Source: Aeromonas sp. RU39B
GTDB lineage: Bacteria; Pseudomonadota; Gammaproteobacteria; Enterobacterales; Aeromonadaceae
Assembly (NCBI RefSeq): GCF_900156095.1
Contig: NZ_FTMJ01000002.1
Coordinates: 372,001-436,000 of the forward strand
Length of the DNA: 64,000 nt
Direction: 5' to 3'
Part shown: in pieces, positions 34,835-45,247 of the stretch
Position numbering within the stretch: position 1 is the stretch's first letter
Layout: each line of letters begins with the position of its first letter
Notes under the pieces: model-generated
The model's database searches: none
The model's input: only the letters and a program-made list of their open reading frames with translations
What the model was told of the DNA's origin: nothing
Translations under genes and position numbers: made by a program

Positions 34835-35650
34835 ATGAAACGTCGTTCCCTTCTGATTGCTCCGTTGCTGGCCAGTTTACTGCCCTTGCCGCTGTGGGCG
34901 GCTGATCCTGCCAAAAGCGAGATCGTAATAGGCACCACGGTGGGGGACTTTGGTGACATGGTGACCGACTCCATCAAGCCGCAACTCGAAGCCAAAGGTT
35001 ACAAGGTCAAGCTGGTTGAATTTACTGACTACGTGACCCCGAACCTGGCGCTGGCGGATGGTTCGCTCGATGTGAACTGCTTTCAGCACAAGCCTTATCT
35101 CGATAGCTTCTCGCAAAGTCGTGGTCTCTCCCTGACCCCGATCACTCAGGTGCCGACCGGTCCGCTGGGTCTCTACTCTGGTAAAAAGAAGAGCCTTGCA
35201 GAGCTGGGTGAAGGGAGCTCGGTGGCGGTGCCTAACGATCCGACCAACTTGGCTCGCGCGCTGGTGATGCTGCAAGACATGGGTTGGATCACGCTCAAAG
35301 CGGGTACTGATCCGTTCAAAGCCAGTGAGCTCGACGTGGCAGACAATCCTCATGACATCAAGCTGATCCAGCTGGAAGCCGCGCAACTGCCGCGCTCCCG
35401 GGAAGACGTGGATTTTTCTGTGATCAACGGTAACTTCGCCGCATCAAGTGGCATTCCCTTCAAGAGCGGTCTGTTTCTGGAGCGTGGCTACACCTTTATC
35501 AACTGGGTGGTGGTCAGAAGCAGTGATAAAGACAAACCCTTTGTCAAAGACGTGACCGAGGCTTACAACTCGGCGGCGTTTCGCCAGTATGCGGCCAAGC
35601 GCTTTGAAGGTTACAAGTTCCCCAAGAGCTGGGGTGAGCAAGCCAAATAA
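34835..35650 (+). CDS. metQ: Methionine-binding protein of the MetQ/NlpA family, orphan
   Basis: A 271-residue exported protein of the NlpA family. The signal peptide runs to about residue 22 (PLWA-ADPAK) and has no lipobox Cys, so it is probably a free periplasmic protein, unlike E. coli MetQ. The mature part shows IVIGTTVGDFGDMV and FTDYVTPNLALADGSLDVNCFQHKPYL (in part), close to MetQ ligand-site sequences. MetNI genes are not adjacent, so its transporter must be elsewhere. Three tandem met boxes precede it, which supports methionine as the ligand. Confidence 0.88.
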   Translation: MKRRSLLIAPLLASLLPLPLWAADPAKSEIVIGTTVGDFGDMVTDSIKPQLEAKGYKVKLVEFTDYVTPNLALADGSLDVNCFQHKPYLDSFSQSRGLSLTPITQVPTGPLGLYSGKKKSLAELGEGSSVAVPNDPTNLARALVMLQDMGWITLKAGTDPFKASELDVADNPHDIKLIQLEAAQLPRSREDVDFSVINGNFAASSGIPFKSGLFLERGYTFINWVVVRSSDKDKPFVKDVTEAYNSAAFRQYAAKRFEGYKFPKSWGEQAK

Positions 35651-35668
35651 GGCGAATTGCCAACATCC

Positions 35669-35694
35669 AAAAAAGGGCCATCAGGCCCTTTTTT
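35669..35694. terminator. Bidirectional terminator after metQ
   Basis: The stem AAAAAAGGGCC/GGCCCTTTTTT with an ATCA loop works on both strands. It serves metQ and the convergent small gene at 35709. Confidence 0.92.
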
Positions 35695-35708
35695 GCTATC
35701 AGCGCCGA

Positions 35709-36212
35709 TTAACCGGGGTGGTTGGGTGGGGCGGTAATCAGCATGTCCGGGATGGCGAAGCGCTCCTGGCCAGTGTGGATAAGGTAGGCGTGGCGTTCAC
35801 GGCGCACCACGAAGCGGTTTTCGCCTTGCTCTTCATCGAGATTGGCAGCCAGCGGCTCACCTTGTGCAAACACGATCAGTCGCTCATGGCCATCTGGGAG
35901 CTGGATACGCAGTGAGGCATTACCGCCTTGCTCACGGGCTACACCGAAGGCGCAGTGCTGCAAAGGCTGCCCCGGCTCCAAGCTGCAGGGCAGCTCACCA
36001 GTATCATCAAACAGCCCCATGCTGGCGCGTTCAGAGTGGCTCTGACGAGCACCATAACTGGTTTCGGTCATGACAAATGCACTGTCGGCGGGCTCACCAT
36101 AATAGGCACCGCTTAGCACTGGGAGGGACATCCGCTCCCGATATTGCGGCTGAGCATAGGCCGGTAGCGTTAATACCAGCGTCAGGCTGGCGGCAGGGAT
36201 AGTCAGGTTCAT
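35709..36212 (-). CDS. Small secreted hypothetical protein
   Basis: I do not recognise this 167-residue protein. Residues 1-20 or so are a signal peptide (cleavage near AYA-QPQY). The mature part has one Cys pair (CSLEPGQPLQHC), a possible disulfide for a periplasmic protein, and otherwise short beta-prone stretches. ATG 36212 is chosen because CGGAG is eight bases upstream; ATG 36218 is too close. It stands alone between metQ and ald. Confidence 0.72.
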   Translation of the reverse strand: MNLTIPAASLTLVLTLPAYAQPQYRERMSLPVLSGAYYGEPADSAFVMTETSYGARQSHSERASMGLFDDTGELPCSLEPGQPLQHCAFGVAREQGGNASLRIQLPDGHERLIVFAQGEPLAANLDEEQGENRFVVRRERHAYLIHTGQERFAIPDMLITAPPNHPG

Positions 36213-36516
36213 GGTCATCACTCCGGTTAGTCCAAGGGTGGGTGACCGCTCTGGGTGTCAGGTCGGCCACCATGAACGTTAACAAGTCAGTCACAATGCA
36301 AACGGTGATACAAGTCTGCCTGGCTAAAAATCAAGCGATGTCATGAAATGAGTGGATAGCAGCGACCGCTTCTGGCGCAGCCAGCCCAGGCGTCAGCAGA
36401 TAGGAAAAGGGTGAAAATTAAGTGAGTAAAAGTGCATGGATAGTGAGAGGGAAGAGCGAATTGCGTAGTGGAAAAGGGCAAGCAGAGAGGAATATTGAGG
36501 ATGTCTGTTTTTAGAT
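36213..36516. other. Gene-free interval between the small secreted protein and ald
   Basis: About 300 bp. It must hold the promoter of the gene ending at 35709. A purine-rich stretch runs from about 36405 to 36500. A 63-codon minus-strand open frame here has no ribosome site and an unlikely composition, so no gene is called. Confidence 0.5.
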
Positions 36517-36544
36517 AAAAATTCTGGCCCACAAGGGCCAGAAT
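36517..36544 (-). terminator. ald terminator
   Basis: The 10-bp stem ATTCTGGCCC/GGGCCAGAAT with an ACAA loop (plus-strand view) is followed on the minus strand by TTTTAT. It starts 21 bp after the ald stop. Confidence 0.85.
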
Positions 36545-36564
36545 GGAATTTTATTCTGATGGGG

Positions 36565-37680
36565 TCACGCCAGCAGAAGATGCGGATCTGTGAATCCCAG
36601 GGAGTGAGCTTCTGCCACTTCTTTGCAGGTCAGACGGCCATCGAGCACGTTCAGACCAGCCAGCAAATGGCGATCTTCCTTGAGTGCAGCCTTCCAACCC
36701 TTATCAGCCAACTTGATGATGTAGGGCAGGGTGGCGTTGTTCAGCGCAAAGGTCGAGGTGCGCGCCACGGCGCCTGGCATGTTGGCCACGCAGTAGTGCA
36801 CGACGCCATCCACAATATAGGTGGGATCTTCATGGGTGGTTGCGTGTGAGGTCTCGACACAGCCGCCCTGATCGATGGCCACGTCCACAATAGCGGAGCC
36901 TTGTTTCATGCGTGCGATGTGATCGCGGGTGATAAGCTTGGGCGCGGCAGCTCCCGGGATCAGCACGCCACCGATGACCAGATCGGCCGCCAGAACATGA
37001 CGCTCAATCGCTTCGGCGGTCGAATAAACCACCTTGGCGGCGCCTTGGAATTCGGCATCCAGACGGCGCAGGGCATCGATGCTGCGGTCAAGAATGGTTA
37101 CGTCAGCGCGCATGCCGATGGCCATCCGTGCAGCGTTAGAGCCCACCACACCACCACCGATCACCACCACCTTGGCCGGTTCAACACCCGGTACGCCACC
37201 GAGCAGCATTCCGCTGCCACCACGGGACTTTTCGAGTGCTTGAGCGCCTGCCTGGATGGACATGCGACCGGCTACCTCAGACATGGGGGCCAGCAGCGGC
37301 AGGCCGCCACGGTCATCGGTCACGGTCTCGTAAGCGATGCACACGGCGCCGCTTTTGAGCAGTTCTTCGGTCTGGGGCAGGTCCGGTGCCAGGTGCAGAT
37401 AGGTGAAGAGAATTTGACCGGGTTTGAGCATCGCACGCTCAATGGCCTGAGGCTCTTTGACCTTAACAATCATGTCGCTTTGACTGAACACCTCGGCAGC
37501 CGTGCCCAGGATCTCGGCCCCGGCAGCGCGGTAATCGTCATCGGTAAAACCGATTCCAAGGCCAGCACGGGCCTCAACAAAAACCCTATGGCCTCGGGCA
37601 GTCAGTTCACGTACACTGGCTGGCACCATGCCTACGCGATATTCATGGTTTTTTATTTCCTTCGGTACACCGATTATCAT
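36565..37680 (-). CDS. ald: Alanine dehydrogenase
   Basis: A 371-residue NAD-dependent enzyme that interconverts L-alanine and pyruvate plus ammonia. It begins [20 protein letters not shown], has the catalytic His in FTYLHLAPD near residue 95, and the NAD loop [17 protein letters not shown] near residues 169-185. The length is exactly that of the family. ATG 37680 follows GTGAGGGA; the in-frame GTG 12 bp upstream is not needed. It is divergent from lrp, and Lrp-type control of ald is well known in other bacteria. Confidence 0.96.
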   Translation of the reverse strand: MIIGVPKEIKNHEYRVGMVPASVRELTARGHRVFVEARAGLGIGFTDDDYRAAGAEILGTAAEVFSQSDMIVKVKEPQAIERAMLKPGQILFTYLHLAPDLPQTEELLKSGAVCIAYETVTDDRGGLPLLAPMSEVAGRMSIQAGAQALEKSRGGSGMLLGGVPGVEPAKVVVIGGGVVGSNAARMAIGMRADVTILDRSIDALRRLDAEFQGAAKVVYSTAEAIERHVLAADLVIGGVLIPGAAAPKLITRDHIARMKQGSAIVDVAIDQGGCVETSHATTHEDPTYIVDGVVHYCVANMPGAVARTSTFALNNATLPYIIKLADKGWKAALKEDRHLLAGLNVLDGRLTCKEVAEAHSLGFTDPHLLLA

Positions 37681-37757
37681 GTTTTCCCTCACATCATGGT
37701 TGGTGTTTTATGTTGCAGCGGAAGTGTGCGACATAATGCGCCAAGTATACGGAGGAG

Positions 37758-37786
37758 TTGACAGGATTTGTTACCATTATTATAAA
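37758..37786 (+). promoter_or_regulatory. lrp promoter
   Basis: TTGACA (37758-37763) and TATAAA (37781-37786) are exactly 17 bp apart, nearly the perfect sigma70 pattern. The start site would be near 37793, giving a 38-nt leader. The surrounding AT-rich 150 bp also serves the divergent ald. Confidence 0.85.
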
Positions 37787-37830
37787 ATAACTAGTGATTC
37801 TTACCAAAAATTAGCCAAAGGATGGAATAA

Positions 37831-38322
37831 ATGATGGAAGTTAAGAGTCGGCTGAAAGACTTGGACAGGATCGACCGCAATATTCTGAATGAACTGCAAA
37901 AGGATGGCAGGATTTCGAATGTTGAGTTGTCCAAGCGAGTGGGCTTGAGTCCGACCCCGTGCCTTGAGCGGGTACGTCGTCTGGAGCGCCAGGGTTATAT
38001 CGAAGGATACGCAGCTATTCTCAATCCACATTATCTGGATGCATCCCTGCTGGTCTTCGTCGAGATCACCCTCAATCGTGGCGCCCCGGACGTGTTTGAA
38101 CAGTTCAACAAGGCCGTTCAGGTGCTTGAAGAGATTCAAGAGTGCCACCTGGTGTCCGGTGATTTTGACTATCTGCTCAAGACGCGTGTGAGTGACATGT
38201 CTGCCTACCGCCGGCTGCTGGGTGAAACCCTGCTGCGTCTGCCCGGTGTCAACGACACCCGGACTTATGTGGTGATGGAAGAAGTGAAGCAGAGCAACCG
38301 TCTGGTTATCAGCACCCGCTGA
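37831..38322 (+). CDS. lrp: Leucine-responsive regulatory protein
   Basis: A 163-residue global regulator nearly identical to E. coli Lrp from residue 9 on. The helix-turn-helix segment contains GRISNVELSKRVGLSPTPC, and the C-terminal RAM domain contains FVEITLNRGAPDVFEQFN, LVSGDFDYLLK and the LPGVNDTRTYVVMEEVK region. It controls amino acid metabolism and uptake. Only the first eight residues differ, as is usual. The first of two adjacent ATGs is taken. Followed by ftsK, a synteny shared across gammaproteobacteria. Confidence 0.97.
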   Translation: MMEVKSRLKDLDRIDRNILNELQKDGRISNVELSKRVGLSPTPCLERVRRLERQGYIEGYAAILNPHYLDASLLVFVEITLNRGAPDVFEQFNKAVQVLEEIQECHLVSGDFDYLLKTRVSDMSAYRRLLGETLLRLPGVNDTRTYVVMEEVKQSNRLVISTR

Positions 38323-38345
38323 TTGAGCCCGACGGCACTATCTGC

Positions 38346-38374
38346 AAACGAGCGGCTGGTCCGCTCGTTTCTTC
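38346..38374 (+). terminator. lrp terminator
   Basis: The 10-bp stem AAACGAGCGG/CCGCTCGTTT with loop CTGGT is followed by CTTCTTTC. The right arm recurs at 38387-38396. Confidence 0.75.
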
Positions 38375-38488
38375 TTTCAGGGCAGCCGCTCGTTTATTCT
38401 TCTGTTGATTCAAAGTGGGCTGACTTTCTAGGCCGCTTTCGGGATACTAGACGCCCCGGACATAATGACGACGACAAGGAGCCGGAGT

Positions 38489-40996
38489 TTGGCTGTCAAA
38501 CCGCAGATTTTCTCTCCTCTTTCAGGCCTGCAGCGCATTTTTGAGGCCCTTCTGATTGCCATTACCATAGTGGCCGCCTTCCTGATGCTGGCGCTGGTCA
38601 GCTACAACCCGGCTGATCCCGGTTGGTCACAAACCGCCTGGGAGGGTCAGGTGCACAATCTGGCCGGTATCACCGGTGCGTGGGCCGCTGATATCACCAT
38701 GTTCACCTTTGGTGTGTTCGCGTATCTGGTGCCGTTTCTGATGGTGCTGCTGGGTTGGAGCATTTTGTGGAAACCCAAGCGTCTGCTTGATGTGGACTAC
38801 CTGACGCTGGGAGTGCGCATCATTGGCTTTATCCTGACCGTGTTCGGTATGGCTGCCATCGGCAGCATGAACTTCAACGATCTGCAGAATTTCTCCGCCG
38901 GCGGCATGGTCGGTGATGTGATTGCCACTGCTGTGATCCCGCTGTTTGGCCGGGTAGGGGCCAACCTGATGCTGGTCTGCTTTGTGGCCACTGGCATCAC
39001 CCTCTTTACCGGCTGGTCCTGGCTCACCATCGTGGAGCGTATCGGCGCCACGGCGACCGGTACGGTGACTGGTATCTATACCTTCCCGATGCGGCTTGGT
39101 CACTGGTTGACCGGTGGCTGGCGCCGCGATCCCCGAGCCGATGGCCCGGACCCCCTGCTTGATGATGTTGAGCTCTCCGATGAGACCTTCGAGGACGAGC
39201 CGCGCCTGCGTCGTCCGGTGGCACCCGCACCGCGCAAGGCCAAAGCCAAGGCCGATGTGCTGCCGGAGCTTGACGACGATACCTTCCAGTTCGACCCCGA
39301 TTTTGACGATGACGACGAGCCGTTGCCGGCCCCGACGCCGCGTAAAGCCGCTGTGGCCAAGGTCGCCGATGTCGATAATGATGCCTTTGACGATGATCTC
39401 GGCGAATTGCCGTGGACTGATGATACCCCGGCGCCGGTGGCCAAACCGGCCTTGCGCGCCTCGGATCTCAAGCCCAAGGTTGCACCCAAGCGGGTGGCCA
39501 ACCTGCCGCCCTTGCCCTCACTCGAACTGCTTGATCGCCCGCCGGTCAAGAGTCAGTCCATGAGCAATGACGAGCTGGAACGAATGGCCCGTCTGGTGGA
39601 AGCCAAGCTGGCTGACTACAACGTGCAGGCCAAGGTGGTCGGTGTCTATCCGGGCCCGGTGATCACCCGTTTTGAGCTCGATCTCGCCCCCGGCATGAAG
39701 GCGAGCAAGATCACTAACCTGTCGCGCGATTTGGCGCGCTCGCTCTCAGCCAGCAGTGTGCGGGTGGTTGAGGTCATTCCGGGCAAGACCTTTGTCGGTC
39801 TGGAGCTGCCTAACCGGGTGCGTCAGACCGTCTATTTGCGTGAAGTGCTCGACTGTCAGACATTCCGTGATACTGACAATCCGCTGACCATGGTGCTTGG
39901 GCAAGACATCGCCGGTACGCCGGTGGTGGTGAACCTTGGCAAGATGCCACACCTGCTGGTGGCCGGTACTACCGGCTCCGGTAAGTCGGTGGGGGTCAAC
40001 ACCATGATCCTCTCCATGCTCTACAAGGCTACGCCCGATGAGCTGCGCTTTATCATGATCGACCCCAAGATGCTGGAGTTGTCGGTCTATGAGGGCATTC
40101 CGCACCTGCTGACTGAAGTCGTGACTGACATGAAGGATGCGGCCAACGCTCTGCGCTGGTGTGTTGGCGAGATGGAGCGCCGCTACAAGCTGATGTCGGC
40201 AGTGGGCGTGCGTAACCTCAAGGGTTACAACAGCAAGGTCCAGGCCGCCATTGACGAGGGCGATCCGCTGCTCGATCCGCTGTGGCGCCCGGGGGATTCA
40301 ATGGATCAGACCCCGCCTGAGCTTGAGAAACTGCCGCACATTGTGGTGGTGGTCGACGAGTTTGCCGACATGATGATGATCGTCGGCAAGAAGGTGGAAG
40401 AGCTGATTGCCCGTATTGCCCAGAAGGCGCGGGCCGCCGGTATTCACCTCATCCTCGCGACCCAGCGTCCGTCGGTGGATGTGATCACCGGTCTTATCAA
40501 GGCCAACATCCCGACCCGTATCTCGTTCCAGGTATCGAGCAAGATTGATTCGCGCACCATTCTCGATCAAGGCGGCGCGGAGTCGTTGCTGGGGATGGGG
40601 GACATGCTCTACATGCCGGCCGGCACCTCCGATCCGGTGCGGGTGCACGGCGCCTTTGTGGACGACCACGAAGTGCATCGGGTGGTGGGAGACTGGAAAC
40701 AGCGCGGCGAGCCGAACTACATCGAGGAGATCCTCTCCGGTGAGTCCGGCGGCGATGATGCTGGCGGCTTTGGTGGCGGCAGCGGCGACGAAGAGCTCGA
40801 CCCGCTGTTTGACGAGGCGGTGGCCTTTGTGGTGGAGTCACGCCGTGGCTCAACCTCCAGTGTGCAGCGCAAGTTCAAGATTGGTTACAACCGGGCTGCC
40901 CGCATCATCGATCAGATGCAGGAGCAGGGCATTGTCAGCGCCCCCGGCAGCAATGGTCAGCGCGATGTGCTGGCACCGCCGCCGATGCGTGATTGA
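38489..40996 (+). CDS. ftsK: DNA translocase FtsK
   Basis: An 835-residue divisome protein that pumps chromosome ends through the closing septum and activates XerCD at dif. The N-terminal part has four membrane segments (residues about 20-170), then an acidic, Pro-rich linker (about 200-370, with many Asp/Glu and a few Lys-Ala-Lys runs), then the RecA-like motor. Its Walker A is [13 protein letters not shown] (near residue 492), and [11 protein letters not shown] is Walker B. The C-terminal gamma winged helix, [21 protein letters not shown], reads KOPS. TTG 38489 has AAGGAG seven bases upstream, while ATG 38465 has no ribosome site; either is possible. The linker is much shorter than in E. 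coli FtsK (1329 aa). Confidence 0.93.
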   Translation: MAVKPQIFSPLSGLQRIFEALLIAITIVAAFLMLALVSYNPADPGWSQTAWEGQVHNLAGITGAWAADITMFTFGVFAYLVPFLMVLLGWSILWKPKRLLDVDYLTLGVRIIGFILTVFGMAAIGSMNFNDLQNFSAGGMVGDVIATAVIPLFGRVGANLMLVCFVATGITLFTGWSWLTIVERIGATATGTVTGIYTFPMRLGHWLTGGWRRDPRADGPDPLLDDVELSDETFEDEPRLRRPVAPAPRKAKAKADVLPELDDDTFQFDPDFDDDDEPLPAPTPRKAAVAKVADVDNDAFDDDLGELPWTDDTPAPVAKPALRASDLKPKVAPKRVANLPPLPSLELLDRPPVKSQSMSNDELERMARLVEAKLADYNVQAKVVGVYPGPVITRFELDLAPGMKASKITNLSRDLARSLSASSVRVVEVIPGKTFVGLELPNRVRQTVYLREVLDCQTFRDTDNPLTMVLGQDIAGTPVVVNLGKMPHLLVAGTTGSGKSVGVNTMILSMLYKATPDELRFIMIDPKMLELSVYEGIPHLLTEVVTDMKDAANALRWCVGEMERRYKLMSAVGVRNLKGYNSKVQAAIDEGDPLLDPLWRPGDSMDQTPPELEKLPHIVVVVDEFADMMMIVGKKVEELIARIAQKARAAGIHLILATQRPSVDVITGLIKANIPTRISFQVSSKIDSRTILDQGGAESLLGMGDMLYMPAGTSDPVRVHGAFVDDHEVHRVVGDWKQRGEPNYIEEILSGESGGDDAGGFGGGSGDEELDPLFDEAVAFVVESRRGSTSSVQRKFKIGYNRAARIIDQMQEQGIVSAPGSNGQRDVLAPPPMRD

Positions 40997-41052
40997 CGTG
41001 ATAATGAGCAGGCCAGCCCACAGGGGCTGGCCCCTTCGATAGAGAGAACACC

Positions 41053-41667
41053 ATGAAAAAAGCCATTGCTGTGGGTGCCCTGATGCTGCTTGCCAGCACC
41101 CAGGCCTTTGCCAACGGGGCCGCCGATCAGCTCAAACAGAAGCTGGCCGGGGTCAAACTGTTCTCTGCCCACTTCGAGCAGACCGTCTATGACGTCAAGG
41201 GGCAGCAACTGCAAAAAGCCTCCGGTGAGCTGACTGTCTCGCGCCCCAACCGTTTTAACTGGCACACCACTGTCCCTGACGAGAGCCTGATCATCTCCGA
41301 TGGCAAGGATGTGTGGCTGTGGGACCCGTTTGTTGAGCAAGCGACCGCCATGACCCTGAAGGATGCGGTGGTCAATACGCCATTTATCCTCATTTCCGGT
41401 AACGACGATCGCTTCTGGAAAGAGTATGACGTGAGCCGTCAGGGCGACGTGTTTACTGTCACCAGCCGCAAACCGAGCGAGCTGATTGCCTCGTTTCAGG
41501 TGACCTTTGATCGGGATGACAACATCAGCCGCTTCGACGTGAAAGAGGCGCAGGGGCAGTGGAGTGAATTCCATCTGAGTAAGTTCAACCGTCAGCCGGT
41601 GCTTAAGGGCAACGAGTTTACCTTTACCCTGCCCAAGGGCGCCGAGCTCGACGATCAGCGGCGCTGA
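41053..41667 (+). CDS. lolA: Outer-membrane lipoprotein carrier protein
   Basis: A 204-residue periplasmic chaperone that carries lipoproteins from LolCDE to LolB. The signal peptide runs to about residue 21 (AFA-NGAADQ). The mature part has the family pattern with [11 protein letters not shown] near residue 38 and [21 protein letters not shown] (in part) near residue 70. It lies between ftsK and rarA, the standard place in gammaproteobacteria, and is likely co-transcribed with rarA, which starts nine bases later. Confidence 0.96.
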   Translation: MKKAIAVGALMLLASTQAFANGAADQLKQKLAGVKLFSAHFEQTVYDVKGQQLQKASGELTVSRPNRFNWHTTVPDESLIISDGKDVWLWDPFVEQATAMTLKDAVVNTPFILISGNDDRFWKEYDVSRQGDVFTVTSRKPSELIASFQVTFDRDDNISRFDVKEAQGQWSEFHLSKFNRQPVLKGNEFTFTLPKGAELDDQRR

Positions 41668-41675
41668 GCAGGGCC

Positions 41676-43013
41676 ATGAGCAACCTCTCCCTCGATTTCT
41701 CCTCCGACTTTCGCCCTCTGGCCGCACGCATGCGGCCAGAAACGCTTGAGCAGTACATCGGCCAGCGCCACATTCTGGGGCCGGACAAGCCGCTTTATAA
41801 AGCCATAAAAAGTGGCCACTGCCACTCGATGATTTTGTGGGGGCCTCCCGGCACCGGCAAGACCACCCTGGCCGAGCTGGTGGCGCGCTATGGTAGCGCC
41901 GAGGTAGAGCGGGTATCGGCGGTGACGTCCGGGATTAAAGAGGTGCGTGCGGCCATCGATAAAGCCAAAGAGAATGGCTGGCGCGGCGTGCGCACCATCT
42001 TGTTTGTCGATGAAGTGCACCGCTTTAACAAGAGCCAGCAAGACGTCTTCTTGCCTCACATTGAAGACGGCACCATCACCTTTATCGGTGCGACCACCGA
42101 AAATCCCTCCTTTGAGCTCAACAACGCGCTGCTCTCCCGTGCCCGGGTCTATCTGCTGAAACGGCTGGAAGAGGATGACATTCTTGCCATGATCGATCAG
42201 GCGTTAACCGATCCGCGTGGATTGGCTGATCCGGCGCTCACTTTTGCTCCCGGTGCGCGCGAGGCGCTGGCTCGGGTGGTTGATGGGGACGGGCGCAAGG
42301 CGCTCAACTATCTCGAGCTGCTGGCCGACATGGCCGAAGCCGGTAGCGATGGCAGCAAGGTGATCGATGCCACCCTGCTCTCGGCGGTGGTGGGTGAGCA
42401 CATTGCCCGGTTTGATAATCGCGGCGATCACTTCTATGACCTGATCTCGGCGGTGCACAAATCAATTCGCGGCTCGGCGCCTGATGCCGCGCTCTATTGG
42501 TATGCCCGCATGGTCAGCGCCGGTTGTGATCCGCTCTACATTGCTCGTCGTCTGCTCGCCATCGCCTCGGAAGATGTGGGTAACGCCGATCCGCGCGCCA
42601 TGCAGGTGGCCTTGTCTGCCTGGGACTGTTTTCATCGGGTCGGTCCGGCCGAAGGGGAGCGGGCGATTGCCCAGGCGATTGTCTATCTGGCCTGCGCCCC
42701 CAAAAGCAATGCGGTCTACACCGCTTGGAAGGCGGCGCTTGATGATGCCAAATCGCTGCCCGATTTCGAGGTGCCACCCCATCTTCGTAACGCCCCGACC
42801 AAGCTGATGAGCGAGCTCGGTTATGGTGCACAATATCGATATGCCCATGACGAACCGGGTGCTTACGCGGCCGGTGAAGAGTATTTCCCCCCCGAACTGG
42901 CCGGCCGGCGCTATTACCAACCCAGCGAGCGCGGCATGGAGATCAAGTTCGGCCAGAAGCTCGACTATCTGCGCGAACTGGATGCACAAAGTTCGCGCAA
43001 ACGCGGCAAATAG
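41676..43013 (+). CDS. rarA: Replication-associated recombination protein A
   Basis: A 445-residue AAA+ ATPase (MgsA/RarA) that acts at stalled replication forks. It has Walker [14 protein letters not shown] near residues 53-65, Walker [16 protein letters not shown], sensor 1 ([11 protein letters not shown]) and a C-terminal tetramer domain with [19 protein letters not shown]. It starts eight bases after lolA, so both probably share the ftsK transcript. The length matches the E. coli protein (447). Confidence 0.96.
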   Translation: MSNLSLDFSSDFRPLAARMRPETLEQYIGQRHILGPDKPLYKAIKSGHCHSMILWGPPGTGKTTLAELVARYGSAEVERVSAVTSGIKEVRAAIDKAKENGWRGVRTILFVDEVHRFNKSQQDVFLPHIEDGTITFIGATTENPSFELNNALLSRARVYLLKRLEEDDILAMIDQALTDPRGLADPALTFAPGAREALARVVDGDGRKALNYLELLADMAEAGSDGSKVIDATLLSAVVGEHIARFDNRGDHFYDLISAVHKSIRGSAPDAALYWYARMVSAGCDPLYIARRLLAIASEDVGNADPRAMQVALSAWDCFHRVGPAEGERAIAQAIVYLACAPKSNAVYTAWKAALDDAKSLPDFEVPPHLRNAPTKLMSELGYGAQYRYAHDEPGAYAAGEEYFPPELAGRRYYQPSERGMEIKFGQKLDYLRELDAQSSRKRGK

Positions 43014-43244
43014 GCGCTGTTCGCGGGCGGTTGCTGCTGATACACTGGCAAAGCCCTCCTGTGGCAGCCGCTTGTGCTATTGCGACCTGTCTGCCCGCCG
43101 GTGATCTGCCCTTTCACATTCGCGCAGTCCGTCGGCCACACGCCACGGGAGTGGGCGAGCCAACCGAAGGTCTTTTACTGTGGACTCGTGGTTTCATACC
43201 GGTGATCGCCGGCCCGGGTCCAGGTTTCATTTCAAGTAGGATAA

Positions 43245-44543
<1,299 letters not shown>

Positions 44544-44564
44544 GTGCGATTTCCAATCGACCCC

Positions 44565-44600
44565 AAAGCCATGGCAAACGCCATGGCTTTGTTTATTTTA
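44565..44600 (+). terminator. serS terminator
   Basis: The 11-bp stem AAAGCCATGGC/GCCATGGCTTT with an AAAC loop is followed by GTTTATTTTA. It starts 22 bp after serS. Confidence 0.9.
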
Positions 44601-44605
44601 TCGCC

Positions 44606-44621
44606 GCACAATCGTTTGCTT
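44606..44621 (+). promoter_or_regulatory. Upstream PurR-like box of cvpA-purF
   Basis: GCACAATCGTTTGCTT matches the PurR box ACGCAAACGTTTGCGT at about 11 of 16 positions, keeping the central CG. It shares CAATCGTTT with the stronger box 78 bp downstream. Confidence 0.45.
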
Positions 44622-44683
44622 TGCGGTTTTTTGAGCTTCAAACGCGTTCGATTCGACGATTTAACACAACTTTCTCAAGCATT

Positions 44684-44699
44684 GCGCAATCGTTTTTGT
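44684..44699 (+). promoter_or_regulatory. PurR box of cvpA-purF
   Basis: GCGCAATCGTTTTTGT matches the PurR box ACGCAAACGTTTTCGT at 13 of 16 positions. It lies 38-53 bp upstream of cvpA. PurR control of cvpA-purF is the known E. coli pattern. Confidence 0.75.
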
Positions 44700-44736
44700 T
44701 AGACTGCGCCGCAATTTCGCAGGACACCTGATTTCT

Positions 44737-45228
44737 ATGGTCTGGATTGATTACACCATCCTCGGCATCATCGGTTTCTCAGCCCTCATCAGTTTGGTGC
44801 GTGGCTTCGTGCGAGAGGCCATGTCGCTGGTCACCTGGTTTGTTGCCTTCTTTATTGCCAGCCGTTTTTACCCTGATCTCGCCATCTATTTCACCTCCTT
44901 CACCGATCCTTTGGTACGTAACGGACTCGCTATTGCAGCGCTGTTTGTTGCGACGCTGATCCTCGGCGGGGTGATCAACTACGTGATCGGCCTGCTGGTA
45001 CAAAAGACCGGTCTCTCTGGCACTGATCGGGTGCTCGGTGTCTGTTTTGGCGCGATTCGCGGGGTGCTGATCGTCAGTGCCCTGCTATTTTTCATGGACA
45101 CCTTTACCAGTCTCTCTCAAAGCGACTGGTGGAAAGCCTCCAAGCTGGTGCCGGAGTTCGGCATGGTGATCCATTGGTTCTTTGATTTCATGCAAAACTC
45201 ATCGAGTTTTCTCAAACAGGTAACCTGA
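44737..45228 (+). CDS. cvpA: CvpA membrane protein
   Basis: A 163-residue inner-membrane protein with four hydrophobic segments. The first contains [23 protein letters not shown] and the middle [23 protein letters not shown] (both given in part), the family core. It is needed in E. coli for colicin V production and in others for bile tolerance; its molecular role is unsettled. It sits directly before purF (19-bp gap), the normal operon. Confidence 0.95.
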   Translation: MVWIDYTILGIIGFSALISLVRGFVREAMSLVTWFVAFFIASRFYPDLAIYFTSFTDPLVRNGLAIAALFVATLILGGVINYVIGLLVQKTGLSGTDRVLGVCFGAIRGVLIVSALLFFMDTFTSLSQSDWWKASKLVPEFGMVIHWFFDFMQNSSSFLKQVT

Positions 45229-45247
45229 ACTTCGAGGTAGCAAGGAC

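Noticed and set aside
36341-36532. A 63-codon frame between the small secreted protein and ald
   Set aside because: It lacks a ribosome site and overlaps the ald terminator.
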